Assembly (NCBI GenBank): GCA_020746105.1
Contig: CM036639.1
Coordinates: 3,115,501-3,179,500, forward strand
Length of the DNA stretch: 64,000 nt
Direction: 5' to 3'
From: Trogon surrucura
Lineage: Eukaryota; Chordata; Aves; Trogoniformes; Trogonidae
Part shown: positions 51,101 through 59,338 of the stretch, one piece after another
Layout of the letters: each line of letters opens with the position of its first letter
Numbering within the stretch: the stretch's first letter is position 1
Notes under the pieces: generated by a model
Databases searched by the model: none
The model's input: only the letters and a program-made list of their open reading frames with translations
Told to the model about the DNA's origin: nothing
Position numbers and translations under genes: made by a program

Positions 51101-54100
51101 TTCGTTTCTGCATCCTTGGTGGTTACCTTCCACCTACCACTTCCCTACACCTCACGCTGCGCTGGGCTCAGAGGAGACTGTCATCCCTAAAACACTGTTT
51201 CTTCTACACACACCTAGATTATAAGGTCCTGTAATATTCTACACAACACTTTGTATTCAAGCACAAGATGGAAGACCTCAGATTTCATGGGTAACCTTGA
51301 CACGAGGGGAAAAAAATAAAAATAAAGATTTATTTCTCAAAACTGCGCTTTGTGCTTCTGTTGTCAAGAAGCGCGTTGTGGGTGTGCTGGGCAGAACACT
51401 GAAAGCAAAACGTTTCATTACAAAACACAGAGCATGAAACAGGCAATACAGTTTAATTCACATTATAAGCTCAAGTCTTTTAGCAGGAGAAAATACAGTA
51501 CATTTATACTCTAGCTTAAGGGCTCGTGGTTTTTTTCATGTTAACGATGAGGGGATAATACCTTTCAAAAAAGAAGCTGAACATGAGTATTGAGGAGAAA
51601 GAAGTAGAGAAGAACAGAAACTTTATCTGAGATCATGGAGGAACGGTTAAAGAAGGGGGACTAGAATGCAAGAAAAAAAAAAAAAATTGTGGTCTCTCTA
51701 GGAGTCAGGAAAGGCAGAGGTTTGTTTTACTGCTGCCAGCTCAGCATCCAGGACATCCTAGATCCGAGAGTATCCCAAATAACACTGAGCAAAAAGTGAA
51801 TTGCAGGTACCTATTCCAGGTGTTCAGATTCTGTCTCGGTTTCACTGTGCTGCTCTCTCCTCACCACAAAGTTCCCTCTCAGCTCACGCACCGACTAACG
51901 GATCTGAGCGGCGTTACGAGCACAGACAGCTTTCAGGATGGAGACAATCTGTAGAACTTGTGTATCGCACCTACCTCCAAGTGCCCTTGAAAGGGATGCA
52001 ACGCTTAAGGTTACTGAGAAAGCCCCTCTCTCCCACTTGCTACTATACTGTAAATGTTGTACTTAAGCACAAAACTCTGAATTTCATTTTCCAAGAGGCT
52101 TTTTTACTATAAAATAACATCGCTGCTGTTACATGATTTGATTTTCCAGTCTAATTGCAAGGCATTCTTCCCTTTTCCCCAAGCAGAAAGCTAAACTTCA
52201 TTATCACAACAGGAGCAAAACGAAGCAGGACCAGAGGCTCAAAAATCCTAAATCAAAAATGAAAATTTGTATTTGTAAAGTACATACCTTCTGCATATAA
52301 TCTTTCTGCAAGGAACACCGCGTCGCGGTACGCATAGTGGTTAAGTGCTTGCCATATAGCAGCCTGCAAGACAAGAAAATAATCTGAATTTAGATTGCTT
52401 GAAAAACACAAAACTCATTAACTCCTACTGTCGAGAAGTTCAATTTTGTTCTACCGGAGTCATGAGAAGAATAAACACGGAGGCCAAGTTTTACCTGTTA
52501 CAACTCCGAGTAAGGAGACTTAAAGCAAGCAAAGAGAACGCACAACATGCTGGCTTAGGGCTCGAGTGCTGAGAGCCTTGCTCACTCACTCTTTGCCACA
52601 CAACCACCCATAAACCCCGGGCAACGCGCCCCGAAATACCAGCGAGTGCTTCCACTCATCACTGAGCTTTAGCCCGGTGCGTAACTTGCACAAATTATGG
52701 CAAACTACCACCCAAGAGCAACACGGTAGGTAAAGGAAGAAATAGAATTGCCCCCCACCTTGCTACCAGAGTACTCCAGCTCGCTCATCGCTGTGCCCAC
52801 GTCGGGGCAGGGGAGGTGGCAGAAAGCTGGGGTGCCCAGCCCGTTTTAAAGGTGTTGGGCACAAACTTATTGAAACCGCCTCCTCGAGACACTCAAACCC
52901 AAAAGCCCTAGAGATCCCGCCAGCGTCCGAGGCTGCCCGCGTCAGACAGCTGTTGGTTAAGCATGTCGGGCAGACAGCATTTCCCTTGAAGGGCTCTCAG
53001 CGGTCCCTTAACAACCAAGACTAAGGCGAGCCACCGCTTTTCGTCACGGTGTTTTGCTTGAGTTCGCTCATCAGCCACCTCTTTGCTGTCACTAATTACG
53101 ATTGTGAGGTATCGCTCAAGAATGGAAGCGATGCAAACGAGACCAACCAATTGATACGTACAGACATAGATGAAGGCAACCTAGTTCTGAGTTTTGCTTA
53201 TATACCCATACTTGGCAAAAACCAGCTACCTTTCTGCTTTTTTCTTTTCATTAAGACCAAGAGTTTGGGACTGTCAATATTTGCTCAGGCCCAAGAGAAG
53301 GCGCCGCTCCAGCAAAACGCAAACCAAAGGCACACACAAGTGTACAAACCGTGGACACAAAGCAGCTGTCATCATCGAGGTTGGATTAAATGATCTCTAA
53401 GGTCCCTTCCAGCCCAGGCCCTTCTATGATTCTATCATTACTTGTGCTGCCGTAGCCATGAGCTGAATCACCAGCGAGAGCCGTCCAGCCCAAGAACAGG
53501 GCTGGGGTCCGCAGGTTTCACAACGCTACTCAACCAATTTTCTTCCGATCAGATTAAAAACCCTTTCATCATCTGTAAACCAGGGAATAAATCCTTTTCA
53601 GATCTGTTCAGCCTTTCCTTCCCACCCAAGACAAGCAGGGGGGTGCACGCTTATCAGGGCTTGCGTTCCGAGGTCAGCGGGGCTGGTATCGGGACGGCAG
53701 CCGCGCTCAAGAGCCAAAGCTGTTGCCCATTAGCAGCAAACTGCCATTTTTGCAGTAGTTGTGTATTTCTGATCCAAATAACTCGAGGCGCCGCGGTCCA
53801 GTATCTCTCCAATACTCATCAGCAATCAAAGACAAACAGAATTAGCTTTCGATCCCTGTCAGGCACTCCAAAACTAAAAGAAATCTTGCAGAGCTAAAGG
53901 AATAGTGCCCTGTGATGCTATTCCCAGGAGGGAAGGCAAGTGCCAATTTAATCTAAAAAAAAAATAAAAATACAAAAGAGAATTAATTCAAACGTCACGG
54001 AGTTACACGTACCATATGTTACTTCTTCCAACACAAACTTGATAAACTCAGGGTGTGAAAAATGTGCGAGTTCTCTTCACGGGAAGCCTACACAGTCCTC

Positions 54101-57100
54101 ATGAACAGTACACACCACAGTTTCCAATTACTATATAGAATATTATACACAAAATCTCTACGGAGATCCTCTTTTCTTCTGTCGGTAGGTCCCAATAATG
54201 TACTTGGAAAGTCAAGGGGTACTTTTAAGCTTGTGTGAAAGTATTTAAAAATTCCTTCTCTTAGTCTGATTGTTAGAACACAAACGCCTCGTTAGTTCTC
54301 TCTGGCTGTATTCCACACTTCAGATAACTCCGGCCACAGAGCGTGACCGAAGTGATCACTCCCTTTTACCTTGAAAAGCTCCAAGGTTAAACATTGTTCT
54401 GTGCATCGCAGACAGCACCGTACAAAAAAAAATCACAAAGACAGAAGGAGGGTGTTAAAATCTTTCAGACTATACCCAAGCTGGAGCAGCCTAAGGTCTC
54501 CTTTTCCTCTCAAACGCAGCTCTTCCCTCACCAAGTCACGAGTAACATTTAGATGAATCCATCTAGGTTGTGTCGTCTTCAGGTTTAAAAATACTGCCTG
54601 CACCGGGATGTAACTCAGCGTGCTTACAAAACAAAGGTACGGGGGTGGCAGTGGTGAAATCCATGTCATTTGACTTCTCAAACAGGAGCAAGCTGCCAGA
54701 AACAATCTTGCTACGAGGGACACAAGTGATTTCTGGCTGTACCACAGCCACCCAGGAGAATTTACACTACACACCGGCTCAAACAACAACCGCTGCGGAG
54801 CAGAGTCCCAGCAAAAGCAAGAAGCCAGCTGGTGGTATCCCTGTTAGGTAATAATTGTCACTTTGCAGCCCAAAAGGTACGTGTCAGACTCATGTGTCCA
54901 ACAGACAAATGCTGAAGTTTGGATCCTGGCACACGCCCTCCTAAAAAAGCAGGAAGAAAAGGCAGCACGGAATCAGCCATACCCGTCCATGCAGTAACAA
55001 CTGGCCATGAGAACAGATGTCTGAACTATGCCGGGTTCCCAACCAAATAAAAAGATTTCTCGTGCACCTTTCAGGAAGCAGATTTTGGAGAGGAACATTG
55101 ATCTCTTCGTAGAGTAATTCAGTTTGTTCTAGCAGAACTTCAACGCATCCACACAGCGTTAGCAGCACACAACTACTGCTAAACCACACCACAAGAGCTG
55201 TCCGAAGCAAAAAAAAAAAAAATCCCCAAAACACAAACACACAACACTTTGGGGGCATTTATCCAGCGAAAACTACTTAATCCCAAAAAGACTTCAGAGC
55301 AGGGCAGCACAGTACAACCACAGACACAACCCAAACGCCGTCTCAGCTTCCTCCCTATGGTGGTTCTTAAATTTGAGATGGAACCTGTCAACAAGAAACC
55401 CAAAGAAGCCTCCTCGAGAGTGCGCAAAGCAGTTGAGCCACTTTGGTTGCAGTGTCTGTTCTCAGGGCTACACACATGGACAAGAGGGAAGCCTGAAACA
55501 TTTCAAAGTTTTATTTAAGCATGCTTCCAGAGAAACCTCCAGGTCCTTGCCCTTTCTTTTAAGTGTGCATTAACTTGCAACTGCAAAGTGAGAAGGCAAT
55601 TCCAAAACTACCACAGCAGCCACAGCTCTGCAGCAAAGCATCCTCAGACAGGAGCTTAAGAAAATAAAAGTAGATTCAGGCAGGTCCATCTTCTATCCAC
55701 AAAGTCCTGTGCCCTGTCCAACTGCCACTTCGCGCCTGAGCCAAAGAGCTCCTCAAAGACAGGTGCTCTCTTCTGACAGTTATACAGCCTCGGAAATGAT
55801 TTTCAAAGCTTTGCAGCCTATGCTAAGCAGTTTCTGTCACGATCTAAATTTCAGGGTGGGCAGAGGGGAGGAGGGTTCTCTGCGATAAGCTGGGCTGCAC
55901 TTACTGGTTACGCAAACTCTGCCCCTTAAATAAGCAGATACTGGTTATTGTGTGTTTTCAGTCCCGACAGCAGTCGCGGAGTTCGAGCACTGTTCGAAAG
56001 GGTCACAGCAGACGATCGCCTGGGACAGCTGAATTCCAAGGAAAGCATTTGTCTTGTTTCCAAGATGTTTTTCAGAATCCAGTCTGTCTCTCAGCACACG
56101 GGGTACGAGACTTGGTTTGGGCTGAAGAGTTTTAAATCGACCCCATCAGGATGCAGAGCAGAGGTCTGTCACCTGCGTGAACTCCGGCACTTTTGTTCAT
56201 CTTAAGGGATTAAAAAAGGTAATAAAAACCCAACCAGTGAACAGGCTGCCTTTTGGGACATTAATCTCATGTAATGAAGCCCAAACATTTACAGGGCAAC
56301 ACACAGACACACAGGTTCCGTTATTTATCCATCACGCTTTGCATGTCACATCTGTAAAGATGACAGTTTCGTTCCTGGAACACTAAGCCCTGTAGACAAC
56401 TGAAAGGCTGGGAAAGAACAGACAGACAGGAAAAAAAAATCTCAGCAATGACAAAAATGAGAAGTAGCATCAATTTTTTCAATTAGTTAAAAAAAGAAAT
56501 CAGAAAACCAGAGCTAAGGATGCAGCCTCCAGCTAAGAATCAGAATTCAGAAACGCTATCTCCTTCGCCCAGAACTGCAAAACCCAGACTCCCCGGACAC
56601 GTTACACGAGCGAGAAGCCAAGCAAGGTCCTGCAGTAGAGCCGTCTGATCTCCGCGCTGCCCTGGCACAAAGACAACTACAGCCACAGCGCAGATCCAGG
56701 CAGAACTCAAGCGCTGAGCTCACTTTGGATGGAGCACTGGCGGCTTCCTTACCACGAAAAGCAACACTACGATCAAGGCCACGACAAATAACAAATCCTG
56801 ACCTTCCAAGGGTTGCTGTAAGCAAGGAGGAGCAGCACAGCCAACAGCAGTAGAACCACTGATAAAGGAATTATTTGGCATTTGAAAGCAGGCAGAATCT
56901 AAATAGACACAGTCAAGTCGATAAGAGCTTAAGAATGGAGAATGACATTAGAGAGGTCTTTACCTTTCTGAAAAATGAAAACAAGACTGCACGTTTCTAA
57001 AAGAGATCTCTTAGAATAGCAAATATTTTCCACTCAGTGAAGTCTAATGAGCACACTACTGGAAACATTAAATATCGTTTCCTGTCACTCACTCTGCAAT

Positions 57101-58425
57101 GCATTCTTGCCTCCTTTTCTATTGTAATCCCCCATTTTCCTAGAATACTCAGCTGGCACAAAACACCAGTCCAGCTCCAAGGGTAACGACAATCCCGTAA
57201 GTACGACCACCGCGAAGAGGAACCAGGTGGCCAAAAGCACTTCCAGCACCACAGTGACCCTTGCTCTCAGCGCGGATGAACAGAGCAGCGGCATCAAGGA
57301 CGCAAACCCGTGGTCTGCAAAAGGTGCCATCACTATCAGCACCTTGCACAGGCAGGGTCAAGTCAGCAGGGTGGTCTTCCACAGGAGAAGTCTTTCTTCC
57401 CCTCCCACCTTTTCATTAAAAGAAGAAAGCCAAAAGCAAGAGTTTTCCTTATGTTCATCACAGAACACAATCCTGTACTCCCAAGACACAGCGAGAGGTT
57501 CCTAGCTTAACTAGATGAAAAAACTCCACCTGTTAAAAAGTTAAAAATAAAAATGAAAACACAAATAAAAAGGCTGGTTAATGAAGATCATAGAATAGTT
57601 ACTGTAATGGGCACACAGGAAAGGTAGAAAGAACCAGCAACTCCTAATTCCACGAATAACACCTTTTGGATAGGAAGACTAAGAACAAGAGCGGGCGGCC
57701 CATCAGGTTAACTGCAGGGAGGCCAAACTATGGCAGAAAATCAAAATTTACAGTGTTTTCTCTCCTAGGTCCCCCGTCCATCCCAAGGCACGAACTCCTT
57801 GGGAGGAAGGAACGTCCTTCATTTCCACGACACGTATGGAGCCGAGGATGCTGCGAGCATTTAAAAATGAGACAGCAGCAAAGGCAGAAAGGTGAGCGAG
57901 AGAGAGGTATCAACAAGTCCCCCGGGGGATCTACGGGGGGAACCGAACGGGCCTTTTCTGGAAGCCGCCTCAGCTGCGGTGCCGCCGGTTACCGGCCCCT
58001 CCTGCGGGCGGAACGGCTGCCCCCGGGCCGGGGGCCCGGCAGAGGCCAGAGGGCGAGAGCAGCCCCCCCGGAGGCGCAGGGGACGGCGAGGGAAGGAGGG
58101 AGGAAGCCCCGCGGGCTCCCGGCCGGGAGGGCGGAGCAGCCCGGGCTGGCGGCGCCGAGCGGCCCGAGCGCCCCGCGGGCCGGGCCCGCTCCCACCGGCA
58201 GGAGGGGAGCCCAGGGCCCGCACTCCCCCCACCCCCTCCCCGGGAGCGGCCCGGGGCTCCCTCCGCCACAGGAGAGGGCCCGGCGGCGGGGAGGCCTCCC
58301 CCGGGCAGCGGGCGGCGCGACGGGCCCGGCTCCCCCCGCCAGGCCGGGCCTTGGGGCCTGAGCGCGGCGGCGAGCCCGAGCCGCCCAGGGGTCGGTACCT
58401 GGACGGGTTCCTGTAGCACCGTCAT
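30053..58425 (-). CDS. CDC27: CDC27 / APC3, anaphase-promoting complex TPR subunit (complete, 19 coding exons)
   Basis: CDC27 is a core TPR scaffold subunit of the nuclear APC/C ubiquitin ligase. In known structures it homodimerises and its C-terminal TPR superhelix binds the IR tails of CDC20/CDH1 and APC10. Nineteen coding exons, matching the human exon number, join without frame break using GT-AG sites: 58399-58425, 52288-52363, 48881-49028, 46371-46496, 45401-45498, 44731-44885, 44406-44620, 43644-43758, 40432-40547, 39897-39996, 39408-39615, 38407-38579, 37819-37971, 36332-36540, 35625-35742, 34905-35033, 33980-34054, 32268 (or 32244)-32424, 30053-30135. The product is 826 or 834 aa (human about 824-830). 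Residues 1-170 are N-terminal TPRs, 190-460 a Ser/Thr/Pro-rich linker with S/T-P sites, 463-785 the C-terminal TPR array, then an acidic tail ending ESDEF. No disabling change was seen. Confidence 0.98.
30136..32243 (-). other. CDC27: CDC27 intron 18
   Basis: About 2.1 kb with no coding signal beyond its splice sites; a G/T-rich stretch at about 31223-31350 is the only compositional oddity. Confidence 0.85.
32244..32424 (-). CDS. CDC27: CDC27 exon 18 (two alternative donors)
   Basis: Encodes residues 748 onward (VYKKLGQTHLALMNFSWAMD ... DDEEPITQEEQI), the last TPR and start of the acidic tail. Two donors are in frame with exon 19: ATCA|GTGAAT (last base 32268), equivalent to the human junction, and ATCAG|GTTTGT (last base 32244), which adds eight residues (net SECYPYES). 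Coordinates give the longer form. TTGTAG acceptor. Confidence 0.95.
32425..33979 (-). other. CDC27: CDC27 intron 17
   Basis: About 1.55 kb between exons 17 and 18. No gene or transposon seen. Confidence 0.85.
33980..34054 (-). CDS. CDC27: CDC27 exon 17
   Basis: Encodes residues 723-747 (SALQELEELKQIVPKESLVY, then FLIGK). 75 nt, phase 0 on both sides. TTTTCAG acceptor, AAG|GTAGGT donor. Confidence 0.97.
34905..35033 (-). CDS. CDC27: CDC27 exon 16
   Basis: Encodes residues 680-722 (VQHALKKSEKALDTLNKAIN ... SVLFANEKYK), a TPR of the IR-tail-binding superhelix. 129 nt, phase 0 on both sides. GATAG acceptor and AAG|GTGAGA donor. Confidence 0.98.
35625..35742 (-). CDS. CDC27: CDC27 exon 15
   Basis: Encodes residues 640-679 (YGLGMIYYKQEKFSLAEMHF, then QKALDINPQSSVLLCHIGV), one canonical TPR. 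TTGCAG acceptor, GTA|GTAAGT donor, phase 0 exit. Confidence 0.98.
36332..36540 (-). CDS. CDC27: CDC27 exon 14
   Basis: Encodes residues 571-639 (AWCAAGNCFSLQREHDIAIK ... AIRVNPRHYNA), two canonical TPRs with the A-G-Y/F-A-P pattern. CACCAG acceptor, TG|GTAAGT donor. Confidence 0.98.
37819..37971 (-). CDS. CDC27: CDC27 exon 13
   Basis: Encodes residues 520-570 (AERIFSEVRRIENYRVEGME ... DLTDMDKNSPE). Exactly 51 codons, phase 0 on both sides. CTTAG acceptor, GAG|GTATGA donor. Confidence 0.97.
38407..38579 (-). CDS. CDC27: CDC27 exon 12
   Basis: Encodes residues 462-519 (GLMSLLRDMGKGYLALCSYN ... GRAYFELAEYMQ), the first C-terminal TPRs. TCCTAG acceptor, CAG|GTAGGA donor. Confidence 0.97.
39408..39615 (-). 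CDS. CDC27: CDC27 exon 11
   Basis: Encodes residues 393-461, beginning ENSKKLKMKFPPKIPNRKTK, a basic segment of the linker, and ending QAFTLQKAAA where the C-terminal TPR region begins. TTGCAG acceptor, G|GTCTGT donor. Confidence 0.97.
39897..39996 (-). CDS. CDC27: CDC27 exon 10
   Basis: Encodes residues 359-392 (TTPQVLSPTIAAPPNALPRR, then SSRLFTSDSSTTK). TTTTCAG acceptor and AAG|GTAACA donor; linker region. Confidence 0.97.
40432..40547 (-). CDS. CDC27: CDC27 exon 9
   Basis: Encodes residues 321-358 (SVSRMSQAGTKSVFSQSGNS, then REVTPILVAQTQSSGPQT). Slightly diverged from human in its first ten residues and with one extra Val. TATGCAG acceptor, AAG|GTAGGG donor. Confidence 0.96.
40548..43643 (-). 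other. CDC27: CDC27 intron 8
   Basis: About 3.1 kb, no exon or transposon recognised. A local GC-richer patch at about 40960-41110 carries several CpGs but no promoter motif I can name. Confidence 0.8.
43644..43758 (-). CDS. CDC27: CDC27 exon 8
   Basis: Encodes residues 282-320 (FGILPLETPSPGDGSYLQNY ... STGAPSKK). Contains ETPSPGDG, a conserved proline-directed phosphorylation candidate. TTCTCAG acceptor, AAG|GTACCT donor. Confidence 0.96.
44406..44620 (-). CDS. CDC27: CDC27 exon 7
   Basis: Encodes residues 211-281 (ELNRINLESSNSKYSSLNTD ... SLLGGPAALSPLTP). Linker region rich in Ser/Thr with SP/TP sites, consistent with the mitotically phosphorylated APC3 loop. Separated from exon 6 by an intron of only 110 bp. 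Confidence 0.97.
44731..44885 (-). CDS. CDC27: CDC27 exon 6
   Basis: Encodes residues 159-210, from EKPDPDQTFKLTSLQNFSSC to ETPQDTI, start of the flexible linker. TTACAG acceptor, ATT|GTGAGT donor, phase 0 exit. Confidence 0.97.
44954..44992 (+). repeat. Short tandem repeat, 13-bp unit x3
   Basis: Three copies of 'tacaggctaagga' (one with g for a, last copy partial), in CDC27 intron 5 about 70 bp upstream of the exon 6 acceptor. Confidence 0.85.
45401..45498 (-). CDS. CDC27: CDC27 exon 5
   Basis: Encodes residues 126-158 (KTDRLAKGSECYQKSLSLNP, then FLWSPFESLCEI), the end of the N-terminal TPR block. TTTGCAG acceptor preceded by a long T tract; G|GTAAGT donor. Confidence 0.97.
46371..46496 (-). 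CDS. CDC27: CDC27 exon 4
   Basis: Encodes residues 84-125 (LAEGEQILSGGVLNKQKSHD, then DIVMEFGDSACFTLSLLGHVY). ACAAAG acceptor, TG|GTAATG donor. Confidence 0.97.
46497..48880 (-). other. CDC27: CDC27 intron 3
   Basis: About 2.4 kb. Holds the tRNA-derived SINE at 47402-47566; no other gene or repeat recognised. Confidence 0.85.
47402..47566 (-). mobile_element. tRNA-Ile-derived SINE with CR1 3' tail (TguSINE1-like)
   Basis: Read on the minus strand, the head contains GAGCGTGGTGCTTGAAACAC and a B-box/T-arm GGTCGTGGGTTCGATTCCC, closely resembling the anticodon-to-T-arm part of tRNA-Ile. The D-arm is degenerate or truncated. It is followed by about 60 bp of spacer and a CR1-type tail (GGTTGGATTAAAATGATCTC, then TAAGGTCCC... 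and a terminal ATTCTAGGATTC). Head-plus-tail structure is that of bird SINEs mobilised by CR1 enzymes, known from passerines. It lies in CDC27 intron 3, same strand as the gene. Confidence 0.8.
48881..49028 (-). CDS. CDC27: CDC27 exon 3
   Basis: Encodes residues 35-83 (HSEEALFLLATCYYRSGKAY onward to VDLS), N-terminal TPRs of the dimerisation region. TTTTCAG acceptor and AA|GTAAGT donor. Confidence 0.97.
49029..52287 (-). other. CDC27: CDC27 intron 2
   Basis: About 3.3 kb, no gene or recognised transposon. Homopolymer A runs near 50825-50838 and 51671-51686. Confidence 0.8.
52288..52363 (-). CDS. CDC27: CDC27 exon 2
   Basis: Encodes residues 10-34, AAIWQALNHYAYRDAVFLAE then RLYAE, the first N-terminal TPR. 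TTGCAG acceptor and G|GTATGT donor; leaves phase 1. Confidence 0.97.
52364..58398 (-). other. CDC27: CDC27 intron 1
   Basis: About 6 kb, the gene's largest intron. Contains the CR1-type tail at about 53372-53440. Its right end lies in the CpG island. No coding exon recognised. Confidence 0.8.
53372..53440 (+). repeat. CR1-type 3' tail
   Basis: The sequence 'ggttggattaaatgatctct' then 'aaggtcccttccagcccagg' and a 'cttctatgattctat' end is a CR1 3' terminus in plus orientation. It is nearly the same as the tail of the SINE at 47.4 kb, so it may derive from the same CR1 subfamily or be a headless SINE remnant. No tRNA head was found upstream. Confidence 0.8.
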
Positions 58426-58830
58426 CCTGCTCTCCCCGGCCTCCTCCTCCTCCTCGCCGAGCCCGGAGCGAGGCGGCCCCGACCCCGCCTCAGTGCGTGT
58501 CCCGGCGGCGGCGCGGCCCGGCCCGGCCCCTGCTCATTTAAACTCCCAGCGACCGTTACCGGGGCGGGCGGCGGGGAGGGAAGGAACGAGGACGGCCGAA
58601 CGCCGACTCAGCCCGAAGCTGGCGGCGGAAACACCCGAACCTCGTGCCGGAAATAGCCGAAGCCGCAGGCGGAAAGAGCCGAGCGCCGACGGAAAACAGC
58701 TGGGAAAGCTCCGCCACCCCTCCCTTTCGTCAGCCAGGCGGAAGAGACGAGCGCCGACGGAGATGCCCGAGCCCGGGCGGAGATTGCCGAGCGGCGGGGC
58801 CGGGGACCCGGGCGGTGGTAGCCACCGGGC
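57900..58830. promoter_or_regulatory. CDC27: CpG island and CDC27 promoter
   Basis: CpG-dense stretch spanning exon 1. The 5' UTR and start site lie just right of 58425, exact position unknown. Upstream, ETS-like GCCGGAAAT (58646-58654) and related GGCGGAAG/GGCGGAAA copies recur to about 58750, and a TTTAAA element lies near 58536. No CCAAT or TATA box is obvious. Confidence 0.8.
58399..58425 (-). CDS. CDC27: CDC27 exon 1 (start codon)
   Basis: Nine codons, MTVLQEPVQ, identical to the vertebrate CDC27 N-terminus, ending at a CAG|GTACC donor. It lies in the CpG island. The ATG at 58425-58423 is the conserved start. Confidence 0.96.
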
Positions 58831-59039
58831 ATCGCCCTGCGGCTGGTGGCTGCGTGCCCTCCACTCGCCGTTCGGGGGGTCTGCACGGCCCAGGTCGTGT
58901 CCCCCGAGGGGCGGTGGATGAGCCGGGAGTCAAAGGGGCAACCGGGGCGGGGAGGGGTGACTTGGTTACGGCTGGGAGGTGACACTTGTCCTGGCACCGA
59001 GAGCTCGCTCCCAAACGGGGCATAAAGATGCGCTGCGGG

Positions 59040-59338
59040 TGGCAGCGAGGTGGGTGGTGGGCTCTTCTCGCAAGGAAGAAGCCGCAGAGCAGGAGGAAAT
59101 GTTGCGGCAGGGGAGGTTTAGGTTGGATATTCGGAGAAAATTCGTTGCTGAAAGAGAGGCGAAGGCTTGGGACAGGCTGCCCGGGGCTGTGGTGGCATCA
59201 CCGCCGCAGAGATGTGCAAAAAACCGTGTGGACGTGGCACTTCAGGACGTGGTTTGGTGGTCGTGGTGGTGCTGGGTACACAGCTGGACTTGGTCTTGGA
59301 GGTGTTTTCCCGCCTTAATGGTTCTATGATTCTCTAAG
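59040..59338 (+). mobile_element. CR1 LINE, 3' UTR/terminal fragment
   Basis: About 300 bp matching the 3' part of bird CR1 elements in order: 'ggggaggtttaggttggata', 'gggacaggctgcccggggct', 'gtggtggcatcacc', 'aaaaaccgtgtggacgtggc', 'acttcaggacgtggtttggt', and a terminal 'ggttctatgattctctaag'. Severely 5'-truncated, as usual for CR1. It sits only about 0.6 kb upstream of the CDC27 start. Confidence 0.92.

Noticed and set aside
57588-57605. CR1-like 'gatcatagaatagtt' fragment
   Set aside because: Too short and without further CR1 match on either side.
57666-58416. 231- and 174-codon plus-strand frames across CDC27 exon 1
   Set aside because: Antisense to the CDC27 start in a CpG island; low-complexity Pro/Gly/Arg composition.
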